A stretch of DNA of 64,000 bases from Bemisia tabaci (Eukaryota > Arthropoda > Insecta > Hemiptera > Aleyrodidae), in NCBI RefSeq assembly GCF_918797505.1, contig NC_092802.1:17505883-17569882 (forward strand). Reading direction: 5' to 3'. Numbering within the stretch: the stretch's first letter is position 1; each line of letters opens with the position of its first letter. A program made the position numbers and the translations under genes. This document shows positions 1 through 11,050 of the stretch, in pieces. A model generated the notes under the pieces. It saw only the letters and a list, made by a program, of their open reading frames with translations. It was not told the DNA's origin and did no database searches.

Positions 1-440
1 GCTTGGAGATGCTTCAGTGCATAATATTTGAACATCATTGCCAAGTAGGGCTCATTTTTGTCCATTTAACTCCCTTGTGAAATATCCACATTTTATTACA
101 TAACCTGGCAACTTCGTTTTCGATCGCGAAAATTTGCTATTCGAGTGTGCGAACTGCGAAGACAGCCTTTCGGCAAAGCGGCCGGGTGTTCGGCGCTCAA
201 CAGCCAAGCGCCACACTGAGTCGTTGCCGTTCTTAGGAAAAACGCCGCTTGAGTCTGTGGACGTTACAAAATCTCTGCTGATAAAAATCGAATTTTCTTA
301 GGGATTAATGTATGTTAAAACATTCATTGTTTGTTGAAACAAACAAACTTTGACTTTTTCACCAGTCTGTTGAAATTTCGTTGTAAGTGAATGATTTTCA
401 AATCTAGTAGATTGAATAAACACATAGTTTCTTTAAAAAT
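1..440. other. unique-looking intergenic DNA
   Basis: No open frame, RNA motif or paired repeat was recognised here. The sequence is moderately AT-rich and ends where the first Helitron relic begins. Confidence 0.4.
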
Positions 441-442
441 AA

Positions 443-746
443 CTAGGGGGATGATTTAAATTGAATAACACAACGATGTTTTAAAGAAAAATTTCCCGCC
501 AGACAATATTCTTAATTTCTTTCTCCTTACACTGAATTTTAATTCATTTTATGGGAGTCGACCGTGACAGGCCGCACATGTAGCTGTCCAAAAGTAAACA
601 AAGACCTTTGAAAATAAAGACCCACTCTATTAAAGTTCTGACCTTTGAACTCCCCTTCCTCACTCCTGCCCATCACCCGTCTTACTCTCTTTCCTCACCC
701 CGTCCATCGAGCGTCTTTAAAATGATTTTATTAGAATAGAGAGGAT
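443..746 (-). mobile_element. Helitron relic U1: Pif1-type helicase C-terminal end plus 3' CTAG terminus
   Basis: Read on the minus strand, about 553-650 encodes a degraded helicase tail resembling GQxFxRVGLYxQRxLFTFGQL followed by a one-base frameshift and then GLSRST. This is the end of the Helitron helicase (family consensus near HGQLYVALSR). Downstream on the same strand the element ends in CCCCCTAG followed by T at about 443-450, the CTRR-then-T terminus expected of Helitrons. Compared with copy U2 at 60.4-61.0 kb, the GC-rich 3' hairpin tail is deleted. The copy is dead. Confidence 0.6.
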
Positions 747-2028
747 ACTTAATGTGTTTGTTTTCCACCCAGAGGCCTTCAAACTCAGTTTTTTTTTCAT
801 TTTGGAAACTAATAAGAATAAAGTCGTCTGTAGTTCGGAAACAGGCAAGGAAATAAACAAAGAACAAACGTTTTTGTAAATTCATCTATTAGATTCTTAG
901 AAGCGCGTACCTTAAGGTCAAAAAACGTTGTTTTGAGACAAAGCTGTTCAAAGTTTTGAACTCCCGTAAGGGTTGAATCACTAGGTGTGTGTACCAAAAC
1001 GTCGCATAACTTGTTCAATAATGATTAGATGTAAAACATTTTGGCCTTAAAGTACAGTTAAAGATACATACATTAAGCCGCTTTCACAGCGCAGCCTCGC
1101 GCTCTGCGACCGACGCTCAATCGCCATTGCCCCTTATCCTCCCTTAGATCATCAGGCAATTGGCACCTTCTGATCTCCTCCTCCACCCCTTGTCGCCAAT
1201 ATTTCACTGGACGTCCACGCCGTCAGGATAATTATGCCACAGTTGAGGTTAATTATGTAAAAAAAAAATTAATTTTTTATGGAAAAAAAAATAATTTTTC
1301 TAAAAAAAATTAATTTTTTCTTAAAAAAATGTAATTTTCTTGTTTTGTAAAACATGACTGGCGACTCCCCTCAAATTTCGCAGGCCCTGGACTCCCATTT
1401 AAGGAGACAGGTGCCTCAGCAACTCTCGAGAGAGCTCACCAGTTCTTGAATTCCCACTCTTCAAACATTCATACTCATTCCCCAGAACACCCATTTAACA
1501 AAAAGAATTTTGGCAACGTGGGAATGTGGATGCGACGTTCTAGCCTAGCTCGGCAGCACGCGCAACAGGTGAAAGAGTCAAAACGCCCGGATCCGTGAGA
1601 CGAATTCTCAATGCGCCGATTAGCGACGACGCGCGACTTGGTGTCCGCCGCCCGCTGCCGGCTCGTCCGTTTTCCACCGGATTTCCCGCTTTTCCCGCCG
1701 GAGTTTCCCGCCACGTCTGGGGCCCGCGGCCCCCTGCCCCCCGCCCGAGCCCGCCGGGGCTCCCGCGTGCCCGAGAACTGGGGCATCAAGCCGCCCGTTT
1801 TGCTCCGGAGCCAGGTTCATGATTCTTTTATATTTAAAGGGAATGGAAAGAAGAGTTTTTTGGAGCACTTCACGACGCCAAGGCACTTGACTGGGTCGAT
1901 CGAGGATACTATTCTATTGATCTATTATTCTAACTGATCATTAATTGCATGTTTTCAAATCAAAAGGAACTATATCCTTTCTGATATATAGATAAATGTA
2001 CACCATGGCACCCCGAGAACATAGAATA
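747..2028. other. intergenic; GC-rich patch at about 1590-1810
   Basis: Mostly AT-rich with poly(A)/poly(T) runs near 1257-1340. A CpG-rich block at 1590-1810 has open frames on both strands, which is expected of GC-rich DNA. A plus frame ending near 1815 reads PENWGIKPPVLL before an AG|GT step and could be an exon end, but no family is recognised and the donor is weak. Confidence 0.3.
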
Positions 2029-2404
2029 AAATTAGACAGGAAAAGGCGGGGACTAGGCGGAAAAACTCACAATAATTATTACGATACACTGGACGTTTTG
2101 ACCGGTCTCCCGGTCATCATTAACCGTCAAAAACGAATTGAAAAATCTAAGAATACCTTTTAAAAAACTTTAAAACCCCCGAAAAAACGAAGAAAACTAA
2201 AAAAAAAAACCAACAAATCTGGAAAACCAAAAAAAATAAAAAATAAAAAAAAATTGAAAAATCCTAAAGAAGAGATTTTTCAGACTTTTTAATTCATTTT
2301 TGACCGTTGATAATGACCGGGATACCAGTCAAAACGTCCCGTGATTTGTATAATAATTATTGTGTGTTTTTTCAGCCTCGTCCTCGCCTTTTCATGTCTA
2401 TTTG
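2029..2404. repeat. foldback element R (~375 bp)
   Basis: The left arm (near AGACAGGAAAAGGCGGGGA, then CAATAATTATTA, then GACCGGTCTCCCGGTCAT) is mirrored by the right arm (ATGACCGGGATACCAG, then TAATAATTATTG, then CGCCTTTTCATGTCT). The loop is A-rich. Arms are over 100 bp, as in non-autonomous foldback DNA transposons. No coding capacity. Confidence 0.6.
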
Positions 2405-2520
2405 TATTTCTCTCTGACACGAGCCCTGAAATTAAACCCCTGAACAATAGATAGTAAGTTTCTTTTTATTGCAATGCGTAAAATTTAGATTTAATTTAAT
2501 TAAAAATGGTTCAGTTTCGC

Positions 2521-3546
2521 TGATCACGAAATCGTGTCTTGATGATTGATTCTTGTAGATTAGCTAAAAATAATAAGATCTGTCCAAACAACAACTTTCT
2601 ACGTTCAATATTAACCGAGATATCGCCCTTTGAAAAGTCGGGTTTTTGACGTCATCCATCGCGGTAGTGGCACCCTTGGTCTCTTCCAAATTGTTTTCAC
2701 CAGTAACGTACATTTGCACTGGTTACTCAACGTCAAACTCGGATGAACGATATCAGCGCCTGCAAGACTGTGGAGATACTTCGCGCATTGCGCTAAACAG
2801 TGCGGTCGGCGTGAACCGCATATTAGCGCCGACAAGACTGCATGAATACTTATCCTTGCTTTCATCAGTCAGTGTGACGCACATTTGTACTGGTTACTCA
2901 ACTTGATATTCGGATGAAACCAAAGTGGAAAAAAACTAAGGATGATTTCAAAAACCTGAATTTCAAAGGGCTATATCTCGGTTAATATTGAACGTAGAAA
3001 GGTACTGTTTGTATTAGCGGCTCTGGTGCTTGCACTGGAGCTGCTATTCCGGACGGTCCCAGCTGGGGAGTATCAATGGACCATGTTACATTAGAGAGAC
3101 CGCGCGTTGGTTGATGGGAATCGGCGCCATTTTCGACTATGTACCTTGTCATGACTTTATTGTATTGCATATTGTTTTATTGTTAGCCAATGCTATGTTG
3201 TGTAGTGTATTTTTGGAATCATGGTGATACAGTCAATAATTCAAAACTTGTCTGTGCTTTAATCTCGTGATGGAAAAAATGTACTTCACGTTCAAAATTT
3301 GAAATTTTGAATTTTAAAGTTTTCGCGGTTTTTTGGAAGAATGCAGTGGTTGGAGCTTCATAGGCATATTACTCGATATCAGCTGATAGCAAACAAAGGT
3401 TACCAAGGAAATCGTAAACGTTTAACAACTACCGTCGCCAGAGCCGCTTTCCGACGCGAATGCGTTGGAGCTTACTGCTTGTCTTATTATTTTCAGCTGA
3501 TCTACTAGAAATACTAGAATCAAGAATCAGAACACGATTCTGTGAC
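2521..3546. repeat. palindromic element O, copy 1, interrupted by an insertion
   Basis: The outer arms carry CACGAAATCGTG / ACACGATTCTGTG, and the inner arms carry TTTCTACGTTCAATATTAA and its complement. A second copy lies at 49450-49995. Copy 1 has about 470 bp of extra DNA (3011-3481) between CTGTTTG and CTTATTATTTTC, absent from copy 2. The centre contains the ~70-bp N-type motif (CTGCATGAATACTT...). Short open frames here are repeat translations. Confidence 0.65.
3011..3481. mobile_element. insertion inside element O copy 1
   Basis: This DNA is missing from the otherwise collinear copy at 49.5-50.0 kb. It has AGCGGCTCTGGTG near its left edge and CGCCAGAGCCGCT toward its right, an inverted pair, so it is probably a separate terminal-inverted-repeat element. 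No coding frame recognised. Confidence 0.45.
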
Positions 3547-4390
3547 CAGCGCAACAGACCTACCAGATATGACAGAGAATAAAAGTTTGGTCGCACGAAC
3601 CGTAAGCACAAAGTTCTGTGTCGGCCGTACAGTTCGGTTTAAACAGCAGCATCCTCTGTTCTCGCCTCTATTAACTATTCATATTCTTTTTCGAAGTTGC
3701 CTTTGCTCTGCAAAACAAACTTCGCTTCAAAAGTATTGCTCCCCATATTTTTCATAAACAGTTATAATTGGATGAGATCAGTGGATGGATTCTGGCATAT
3801 TCTGCAACGCGCATGCACATACCAACCGAAAGTATTGCGCGTTCGCTAGCGGGTCAGGAACATTGACCTTCAGGGGTATAAAGCCTTAAATGTCACTGTC
3901 GCACCAACATATTGCAGTTATGGCTAATTTATCACCTTTTCTTTCTGTATTTTAATCCCATCATCTCATTACGAATCTTGTTTTTTGTCATTGGAATGTC
4001 TTGCCTGAGATGAACATCCGTTTTGCAGCTTGCCTCTGTATTTTTCCTCATACCTTATATCGTTTTTGTTTACCTGTTGAGATAATCGCTTTAATTTAAA
4101 CTCACGTATTAGGAGGATGACAGTGTTCTAGTTTCAGTTAAAGAGGATGTTGATTGAAGACGGTACCTACGCGATGCCTGTCCACTGTAAAAAGTCTCAA
4201 AGGTGCTCCTTGGGCCAGGGGCACTCTAACCCTTATGAGTGTAAAGCATTCGATCCGTGAGTCTCAATTTTCAGAGATAGCCCAAGTGTATCTCCTACTC
4301 GTATATCAGAGAGAGAATCACTTTCATTGATAGGCCATATTAAAATATAATTTTCCGTATTAAAAGAGTAAAATCTCAGAATATAGTAGA
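3547..4390. other. intergenic, nothing recognised
   Basis: No convincing exon, RNA or repeat partner was found. It ends next to the Helitron 3' terminus at 4391. Confidence 0.3.
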
Positions 4391-4677
4391 CTAGGGGCTT
4401 ATGGGGCTGCTTCGCAGCCCCTTATTTTTCCTGTACACTTTTCACTTTCACATGTTTTTTTTTTTTTTTTATTTATTTTCATTTAATTTTCTGTTTTGTC
4501 TTTGAATCGGGTCTAATTATTTCTTTGAGAGAATAAATATAACAAATGTTTTCAAAAATTGTAATTTTATTTAGTAAACTTTAAACTAAAATTTTGTTTT
4601 AATCTTCATACAAAATTATTTTTTAGGTTTTACATTTGTTTTCAAACTAATTTTAAAGAAGATCTTTTTTTTATTTT

Positions 4678-4953
4678 TTAAATACTTTGCTTTTTTTTTC
4701 GATTAAATTGTTGATTCTTCTTTTGCCATTTCTGTCCTGCTTTTCTTCCTATATTTCCTACAACTTTGCTCTTCTTCTTTCCTTCATTTGTCTTTTCTTT
4801 TTTTGCTTCTTCTTTTTCTTCTTCAGTAGCTGTTCCTTCTGGTTCTTCTTCTTTTTCTGCTCCTGTTATAACTTCATATAATTTTTCCGCTTTTTCTTCT
4901 TCGTTTTTTCCATGTTCAGTCTGCTTTCTGGTTTCCGGGGAATGCAGCTGCAT
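4678..4953 (-). CDS. low-complexity Lys/Glu-rich open frame in the Helitron relic (doubtful)
   Basis: A 91-codon frame, almost entirely Lys, Glu, Asn and Gln, produced by a T/C-rich tract (TTCTTCTTTTTC-like) on the plus strand. No domain is visible. It may be a decayed tail of the Helitron product or a simple-sequence artefact. It lies between the Rep N-terminal relic and the 3' hairpin. Confidence 0.15.
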   Translation of the reverse strand: MQLHSPETRKQTEHGKNEEEKAEKLYEVITGAEKEEEPEGTATEEEKEEAKKEKTNEGKKKSKVVGNIGRKAGQKWQKKNQQFNRKKKQSI

Positions 4954-5045
4954 TCCGGATGCGTTAAGGGGTGGGAAGGAGGGAGGGACGGACTGAGAAA
5001 CTGAAAAAAGTACGTTACGTAACGGTAAATATTAAATAAACTTAC

Positions 5046-5493
5046 CTATATATGGATCCTTGAACTTTAAAGCAATAAGGTCCATCACCCGGAATATCAA
5101 TTCGATTTACAGAGAAAGAGGCAAAAGCAACAGCACTATTATAATTTCTGATACGCTTTATGAAATTTGGAGAATATAAATACTCGGTAAAGAAATTAAG
5201 CCATTTTGGCAGCAGTTATTAAAATGACCATTGGACATTTCACCCTGAAAATGGCGAGCATCACAATGATGACAAATTATATTCATTGAACCGACTGAAA
5301 ATTTGGTAACAAAATTTTCATCAAAGTTCTGATCATCAATTTTATACTTCCGAAATGAAGAAATGAAACTTTGATTTTCTATACTAATAACAGAGTTAAG
5401 TTCTTGCTTCACTAAACGAACATGCGAAGAATTCTGGAAAACGCGACCACGTTTTGGAGGACGACCGCCTCGGTCATTGAAAATTTCACTCAT
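5046..5493 (-). pseudogene. Helitron-like N-terminal domain of a Rep/helicase, frameshifted
   Basis: The first frame (ATG at 5493) carries CHHCDARHFQGEM and CCQNGLISLP, the Cys/His cluster of the Helitron-like N domain that precedes the HUH Rep nuclease in Helitron transposases. It stops early at 5158. Sliding one base near 5190 restores the family pattern, with NYNSAVAFASF and then GPYCFKVQGSIY, so one base has been gained or lost. The relic ends at AG|GTAAGT (donor-like, GT at 5045-5044 on minus). The HUH nuclease motifs and helicase are absent. The order and spacing of these motifs make the family call firm; activity is excluded. Confidence 0.75.
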
Positions 5494-5681
5494 AACAACT
5501 GTTAAATTTAAAATTAAAATTAGTAAAAATTATTATTATTTTAACAAAATCATAACTGAAAAGTTCAATTTTTAAATTAAAAAAAAATAAATCAGAAGAA
5601 AAAGGATGAAATGAAAATGGAAATTAATAATAAACATATTTATACACATTGAAAAGAAACAGCGTGAAAAGTTCTGATCGG

Positions 5682-5721
<40 letters not shown>

Positions 5722-7157
5722 GTATGTTAAAATGAGAAAAAAACTTGGAGGTTATTGACTTAATGAGGAAAAATTGGCAATAGGAAAAAGATGGAAGCAA
5801 TCATGAAAAACCGTAAAAAAAAAAAAAAAAACGCGGGAAAAGAAAAATGTAAGTTGATGGCAGTTGAGTGTTGGAAGTAACCTCACTTAATGATGATTGT
5901 TGAATGAAAACAGCTGATAAAAAGACAGCAAACATTAAAGTAAGATGCGTAGCAACAAAACTTTTCCGAAAAGCAAAAAACAAAAAACCCCCACTTCCCC
6001 TCATCCAATTTATGAGTTTTTAGGGATTTAAAAATCGGGGACGAACCCCAGAAAATAATTTATAGTTTTCCCGAAGCATTGAGAACAACACCTTTCAAAT
6101 GAACCAACGCCCCTCGCAATTAGTACAGTGGTTGATTCACAATTTCATTCTATTTTTCAAATTAAATATTAAGATATGTCATAGGAAAATAGTAAAATCG
6201 GGCATGTTGTCAAATAGTCAAATATTCTTACTTAAATTGAACTTCTGACTTTTTGCCAATTTTAGACAGAATAATTCATTTCTCTTGTACGGAAAAATTC
6301 TCTGTAAAAATGTACATCATAGAGCGGTAATTTAAACGGGCTTAAGCTCCTGAAAGAACATTTATCCTTGCCATTCGCAGCATATCATGAAATAAACTGT
6401 CAAAATTTGACTAGCTGCCAAAGCATTTAAAAAAATTCCCGGTTTGACTAACACTACACGATTAGAACACGATTTTACAACTTTCGCAATTGACCCATTC
6501 TCGTTATGAGTCTTAAGATCAATATTCGCTGAGCCGCACCTGACTTTTCAATCCCTTTCAATCTACCATATTCATTGACCCGGTAGAAGGGGGGCAACTT
6601 TTCTATTTCCATGAATGAAAATTGGACGTATTTAAGCTGAAAGAGACTATGCAGATTGGTTTTGCTTGCAACATAGTGCCTTTTAGCACAGATATGTCCA
6701 ATTTACCCTCGTGACAACCTTGATTGCCTCGGAGTCACTATGCCACAAATTATGAGGCGAGGCAATTACTGGCGCTCAATAAAAATGCTAATTCCTGAGC
6801 TAAACAATTCCAAAATACAGCTATTTTTAACTCGAATAGAAGGTGAAAGCGTCAGATTAGGTATTGGAACTTGATTCGCCAATTGTGGACCGCATGCCGA
6901 CCGTCAAAACACGCCGGTGACTCCATGGACCTAGTGCCGACTTAGACTTGACTGGTTGACATCGGCCCAGATTCCAAACCACGACCTACCTCACGCACGT
7001 TGTTAATTATAAGTGTCGTGCGTGGTAAAAATTTGTTCTTCTTCCTCCGAAGGATTATTTTTTACGGCGAACCGGCTCATTAATGAACTGTTGAAATGCC
7101 AACTGAACAGAGGGAAAAAATCTGGGATGTTTCGTTTGTTTTTTACTACCTCGGAAC
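5494..7157. other. AT-rich intergenic DNA with homopolymers
   Basis: Contains a T run of about 38 bases at 5683-5720 and an A run near 5815-5831. No exon or RNA gene recognised. Part may belong to the Helitron 5' side. Confidence 0.3.
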
Positions 7158-7297
7158 TGAATGGACGCATTTCTGCCAAACGGAACTATGTGTATTATGA
7201 CGTGAGCCCTGTTTTGCGTATATTCTTATGGGTCTCAAGGTTCATGTCTTAATGCACATCGTTCCGTTTGGTAGAAATACGTCCAAATGTCAAGTGA
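7158..7297. repeat. small palindromic MITE L, copy 1
   Basis: Left arm GGACGCATTTCTGCCAAACG and right arm CGTTTGGTAGAAATACGTCC are reverse complements with few mismatches; about 140 bp in all. Copy 2 lies at 41100-41232. Its tip resembles element K (GGACGTATTTCTATCAAAC), suggesting the same transposase family. Confidence 0.6.
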
Positions 7298-8288
7298 ATG
7301 GGAAGATACCATGCTGTCTGGTAGAAGGCATGCTTATTCAAATACCCATTAGAAAAAGCCATGTGTTTGTATGCCGATGGCAAAACTACCAAACGTTGGG
7401 ATGTTGCAAGATTTATTGGCATTTTTTACATTCTTTCAAAATATAATTGATTCTCAGTTTTATACAAGAGTTTGTGCCATTTTCGTTCGCCCTTTACAGA
7501 ATATCCTCCGAAAATGTTCTGCACGTGTATATACGGGGATGCTATTTTAATATTATTCTTTATCGGTATCTTTATTCTGTGTTGCAGGTATGTTGGAGTC
7601 ATTTCTTACCAGGTAAATTACCAGCTCAAATTATTTGTAAGTATTCCACACGTGCTTTTGTACGAACAAGGGTGGTTGAGCTGTCGATGGCGCGATTTAG
7701 AGGAGTGTCCTACAAACATTTTGGGCTGGAAATTTCAAACCAAATTAAAGTCATGGTGGTTTGAAGTTTTAATTTTAAAAATGTTGCATCAATGAGAAGC
7801 TTTTTTCTCTATTTAATTCTAATGTACATACCTCATGACACGAAATCGACTGGATTACAATTTTACGTCTTTATTTTGCACGCAAGCCAGCATTAAAAAT
7901 TTCTTGCCTCTTTCTTTGGGACAGAAAAGAGAATTTTCCGTCAGAATTTCAAAAGCCGATTTTTCGAATTACTCAAAAACCGCTCCTTTGAAAATTTTGC
8001 GCATACCTGGATTCAAGTTCTTCAATAAATCGATAAACTTTGGGAACTTTTGTTAAATATATAATTAAATTTCTGAGAAGTTAGAAGATCAGCTCCTGAA
8101 TGAGTTATTAACAAAGAAACATTATTTCTTACACGGATTGGAAGAAAGTTAGACTATACACATGGCGTTATTAGTATTTTTGCCATCCCACCCAATGTTA
8201 ATTTCAAACTTAGTAAATCTCTTTTAGGAGTTCATTGTAAGATTTCCCGTTGTGTGGTTTGTTTTCCTCATAAACATTGAGGATTGGA
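7298..8288. other. intergenic, overlapping short open frames only
   Basis: Two overlapping plus frames of about 105 codons (7447-7795) have no recognisable domain and no second copy in the window. A decayed gene cannot be excluded but nothing supports it. Confidence 0.25.
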
Positions 8289-8686
8289 ATGATCGATTAT
8301 TGATATTTCTCCATTTGAAGCCATGGAAAAGAATCGATTATAAAGGTGTTCGTTGCAAACACCCTGTTAATCGATCCTTTTCCATAGGTTTAAATGGACG
8401 GAGTTACACAGAAAGGAACCAAGCCACATCGGGATCGAACCGAGAAAAAGAGGTTTAAAGTTTGGCTCCTGCATAAGACTCAATGCAAACAATAAACTTC
8501 AAGTTCAATTTCTGCAAAATTTGCTCCAACAAAAACTTTGAATTTTTGGCGATAGATAGTAGAGCAGTGGTTGAGTTCAAAACCACTCATAATTCAATTT
8601 TTTCCAAAATGTGGGTGGGTTCCTTTCTGCTTAACTCAGTCCAAATGGCAGTTTGAGCGATATATCGCAAAGCACGCCACGCCACA
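8289..8686. repeat. MITE G copy 1, split by MITE H
   Basis: The left part (8289-8395) matches the G arm (ATGATCGATTATTGATAT, then AAGCCATGGAAAAGAATCGATT). The right part (8643-8686) carries GCGATATATCGCAAAGCACG and CCACGCCAC. The two are separated by element H. Complete copies elsewhere are about 160 bp, so this copy was interrupted after insertion. Confidence 0.65.
8396..8642. mobile_element. MITE H nested in G
   Basis: Ends GGACGGAGTTACACAGAAAGG and CCTTTCTGCTTAACTCAGTCC are inverted repeats, about 247 bp, placed exactly where G is interrupted. A partial H end (GGTTCCTTTCTGCTGAACGC) recurs near 40590-40620. No coding capacity. Confidence 0.6.
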
Positions 8687-8980
8687 GACTGTAAGAGCAA
8701 CGATTCTTTTGACTTAATGAAGACAACCGCTTATATGCATTTGGCTCCTCTTATATTAACGCTTCTCGTGTTTAGCAGAGAATAATTGAGGTACATGGAT
8801 GAGTAAGAACCCGAAGACAGTTTTTCCTATTTCGAGAAAAACGTGTTTCAAGTTTCACAATTACATTGAGCCTTATGGTGGAAAGAAAGTTGAACCTCCC
8901 TTTTTGATGCGTTAAAATTGGAATTTTGGGGTGAATTTTTCACAGAATTTATTTTAAGACTAGTTTCGTCGTTGATTAAG
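8687..8980. other. spacer between MITE G copy 1 and foldback S
   Basis: Nothing recognised. Confidence 0.3.
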
Positions 8981-9213
8981 AAAGAAACAACTTAAAACGA
9001 GACCAAGGCCTCAAATAATAAAAAGAAACACATAAAATAAAATAAAAAACCGGGGACATTTCGCAGGAATCACATCCGCATTTTCAACCGGCAGAACAAG
9101 AAAATCAAAAGAAGGACACTATGAGCCTCACCGTTGTTATTTATTTTTATTTTATTTTATGTGTTTCTTTTTATTATTTGCGGCCTTAGTCCCGTTTTAA
9201 GTTGTTTCTTTGT
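8981..9213. repeat. foldback element S
   Basis: The left arm AGAAACAACTTAAAACG ... AATAAAAAGAAACACATAAA is mirrored by TTTATGTGTTTCTTTTTATT ... CGTTTTAAGTTGTTTCT. Arms are about 85 bp around a ~60-bp loop. Only one copy seen. Confidence 0.6.
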
Positions 9214-9598
9214 TAGTGTTTCGGGCCGATTAAATTGTTTTTTCTATTGTTGATTAAGTTAATATCTCATTTTTTTTTCTTTCAAAAACTGCACTATGCG
9301 CTTTCCTCTACAAGCCCCTTAATTATCGACAATCGCGCGAAAACAGCGTTTTAAGTGCTTCCAAGTGGGATTTCCATCAGAATCACGCGATTCTTATCTA
9401 AAGGGGTGGATTTATTATCAGCGAGGGTGAGATCGGGGAAAGAGCCTCCGGAAACACCTCGGAGGGGAGAGAAAAATACATCATTATAACGGTTTAAAAA
9501 TTATTGGCCTTATTCTCACAGAGAGCCCGAGCCTTAATTTACTACAGAAGTTGCAGCTTCCTTCCCTCCATAATTCTTTTCGGTGAGGAAGTTTATAC
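9214..9598. other. intergenic spacer
   Basis: No feature recognised between foldback S and MITE G copy 2. Confidence 0.3.
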
Positions 9599-9759
9599 CA
9601 GTGGCGAGGCGTGAATGACTATCGATACCTCGCCATTTGAAGCTATGGTAAAGAATCGATTATTAAGGTGTTCGTTGCGAACGTGCTGTCTATCGATCAT
9701 TTTCCACGGGTTTATATGGCGGATCAATCGATGTATCGCAAAGCACGCCACACCACTGG
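9599..9759. repeat. MITE G copy 2
   Basis: Bounded by CAGTGGCG and CACCACTGG, with internal near-palindrome (ATCGATACCTCGCCATTTG ... CGGATCAATCGATGTATCGC). About 160 bp, the typical length of the family in this window. Confidence 0.75.
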
Positions 9760-9948
9760 TTTCTACTTTCTCCGTGGGAAACGGAAGATGAATTTTTGTG
9801 TGCTTCTCACACAACGCGAAGAAAGTTACCGTTTTTCCTAATTTTTTACTTTTCTACTTCTTCCCCCTACACAAAGAATTAATCAAGCACCCTATCTTTT
9901 TGTTCTTTCATTTGGACGGTTTTTTTAAAAGGTTTTCATTTTAAATTT

Positions 9949-10226
9949 AGCAGGGTTGTCGTGGTTTCAGTTTTGGATAGTCCCCAAATAGAGTGGCAGC
10001 CCTGTCTATGTATTTGCTCCCTATCTTTGCATGGAGAGTTTGTCTTGATGTAGAGGTAGACTCTCAAGATAGCGTGGGATATCCCCTCCATTTTGGCCTC
10101 AACTTGAGAGCTTTTTTTGAGCTTGGGAGTTGATTTCAGAGAAAACCAATTGCACCATCGTGTTTCTCGCGAACTTTTGCATCAATAGTCAAATCGCAAA
10201 TTCCTCACACATCCAACATCTCCATT
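9949..10226 (-). repeat. foldback B, single arm (copy 1)
   Basis: Matches one arm of element B from the central loop (AGCAGGGTTG) out to the tip (CATCTCCATT). The other arm is absent. It faces copy 2 at 10716-11050 in opposite orientation across about 490 bp, as if one B element had been split or two half-copies lay head to head. Confidence 0.7.
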
Positions 10227-10674
10227 CTCCCTACCCATTTGAAAGAAAATATCTTAAAGTCTTCGTGATTAGCAAACAGTGGCTCAGCTCAAATTAAGAG
10301 TTCGATCATACGCCCCAAAACACACAGACACACTGACACACAAACAGACGGATGACCGCGGGGCTTGCGTTGCAACGCGCGCAATCATAACCCGCACGAA
10401 ATACCCGACCACGTAATCTCCATCTGCGCAAAGCCAGGAGTTTCTTATCAATAACGCTTTAATAACATGATATTATGTGCCCCTCGACGCGTGGTGCTTT
10501 TTATTTGCTCGCGGTTTGTGGCCAGAGCGCGCCACACGTCAAATAATCCGCCTCGTTAAAGCAACTAATTAGTAATTAGTGATATAACCGCAGGACGCGC
10601 GGCTCTGATCCTGCGGTCCAGAGAGCGGGCGCGGATGACCGCCGGTCGAGTTGGGTCAAACACTAGAGATTCAA
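10227..10674. other. unique DNA between two half B elements
   Basis: About 450 bp with a GC-rich part (CpG-containing, 10480-10640). No frame or motif recognised. Confidence 0.3.
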
Positions 10675-10715
10675 ATTGGACGTATTCCTATCAAACAGAT
10701 TTCTGTGCAGGTGAG
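10675..10715 (+). repeat. K-type terminal arm
   Basis: ATTGGACGTATTCCTATCAA followed by GCAGGTGAGA matches the left end of element K at 57961. It abuts B copy 2 at GTGAG|AATGGAG, so B landed in or next to a K arm. Confidence 0.5.
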
Positions 10716-11050
10716 AATGGAGACGTTGGATGTGGGAGGAATTTGCGATTTTACCATTGATTCTTATGAAAAAGTTCGCGAGAAACACGATGGTGCCACT
10801 GGTTTTCACTGAAATCAACTCCCAAGCTCAGAAAAAGCTCTCAAGTTGAGGCCAAAATGGAGGGGATATCCCACGCTATCCTGAGAGTCCACCTCTACAT
10901 CAAGACAAATTCTCCATGCAAAGATAGGGAGCAAATACATTAACAGGGCTGCCACTTTATTTGGGGACTCAAAAACTGAAAACACGGCAACCCTAACCCT
11001 GCTAATGTATTTGCTCCCTATCTTTACATGGAGAGTTTGCCTCGATGTAT
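10716..11050 (+). repeat. foldback B copy 2, truncated
   Basis: Full left arm (AATGGAGACGTTGGATGTG onward), central loop with GACTCAAAAACTG, and only the first ~55 bp of the right arm (TAATGTATTTGCTCCCTATC). The break occurs inside GGAGAGTTTGCCTCGATGTA. Confidence 0.7.

Larger units (their letters stand above)
4391..5493 (-). mobile_element. Helitron relic with Rep N-terminal domain and 3' hairpin terminus
   Basis: On the minus strand the lower end reads as a perfect GC hairpin (GGGGCTGCGAAGCAGCCCC), then AAGCCCCTAG followed by T. A subterminal hairpin, CTRR and a flanking T are Helitron 3' hallmarks. Upstream on the same strand is the coding relic of the Helitron-like N domain (5046-5493). 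The 5' TC terminus was not located and may lie within the AT-rich DNA up to about 6050. Most of the rolling-circle Rep and helicase is missing, so this is a deletion derivative. Confidence 0.7.

Noticed and set aside
1475..1937. Overlapping frames on both strands in a GC-rich patch
   Set aside because: Arg/Pro/Gly-rich on every frame, as GC-rich DNA gives; no family, weak splice sites.
2611..2906. 84-86-codon frames with counterparts at 49534-49788
   Set aside because: The similarity is that of palindromic element O on DNA level; frames occur on both strands.
10860..11050. Conserved short frames shared among 10.9, 22.3, 31.6, 48.9 and 55.5 kb (SRELLHENEQSNRKFLTHATSP-like)
   Set aside because: These are translations of foldback B arms; both strands are open equally and no gene family fits.
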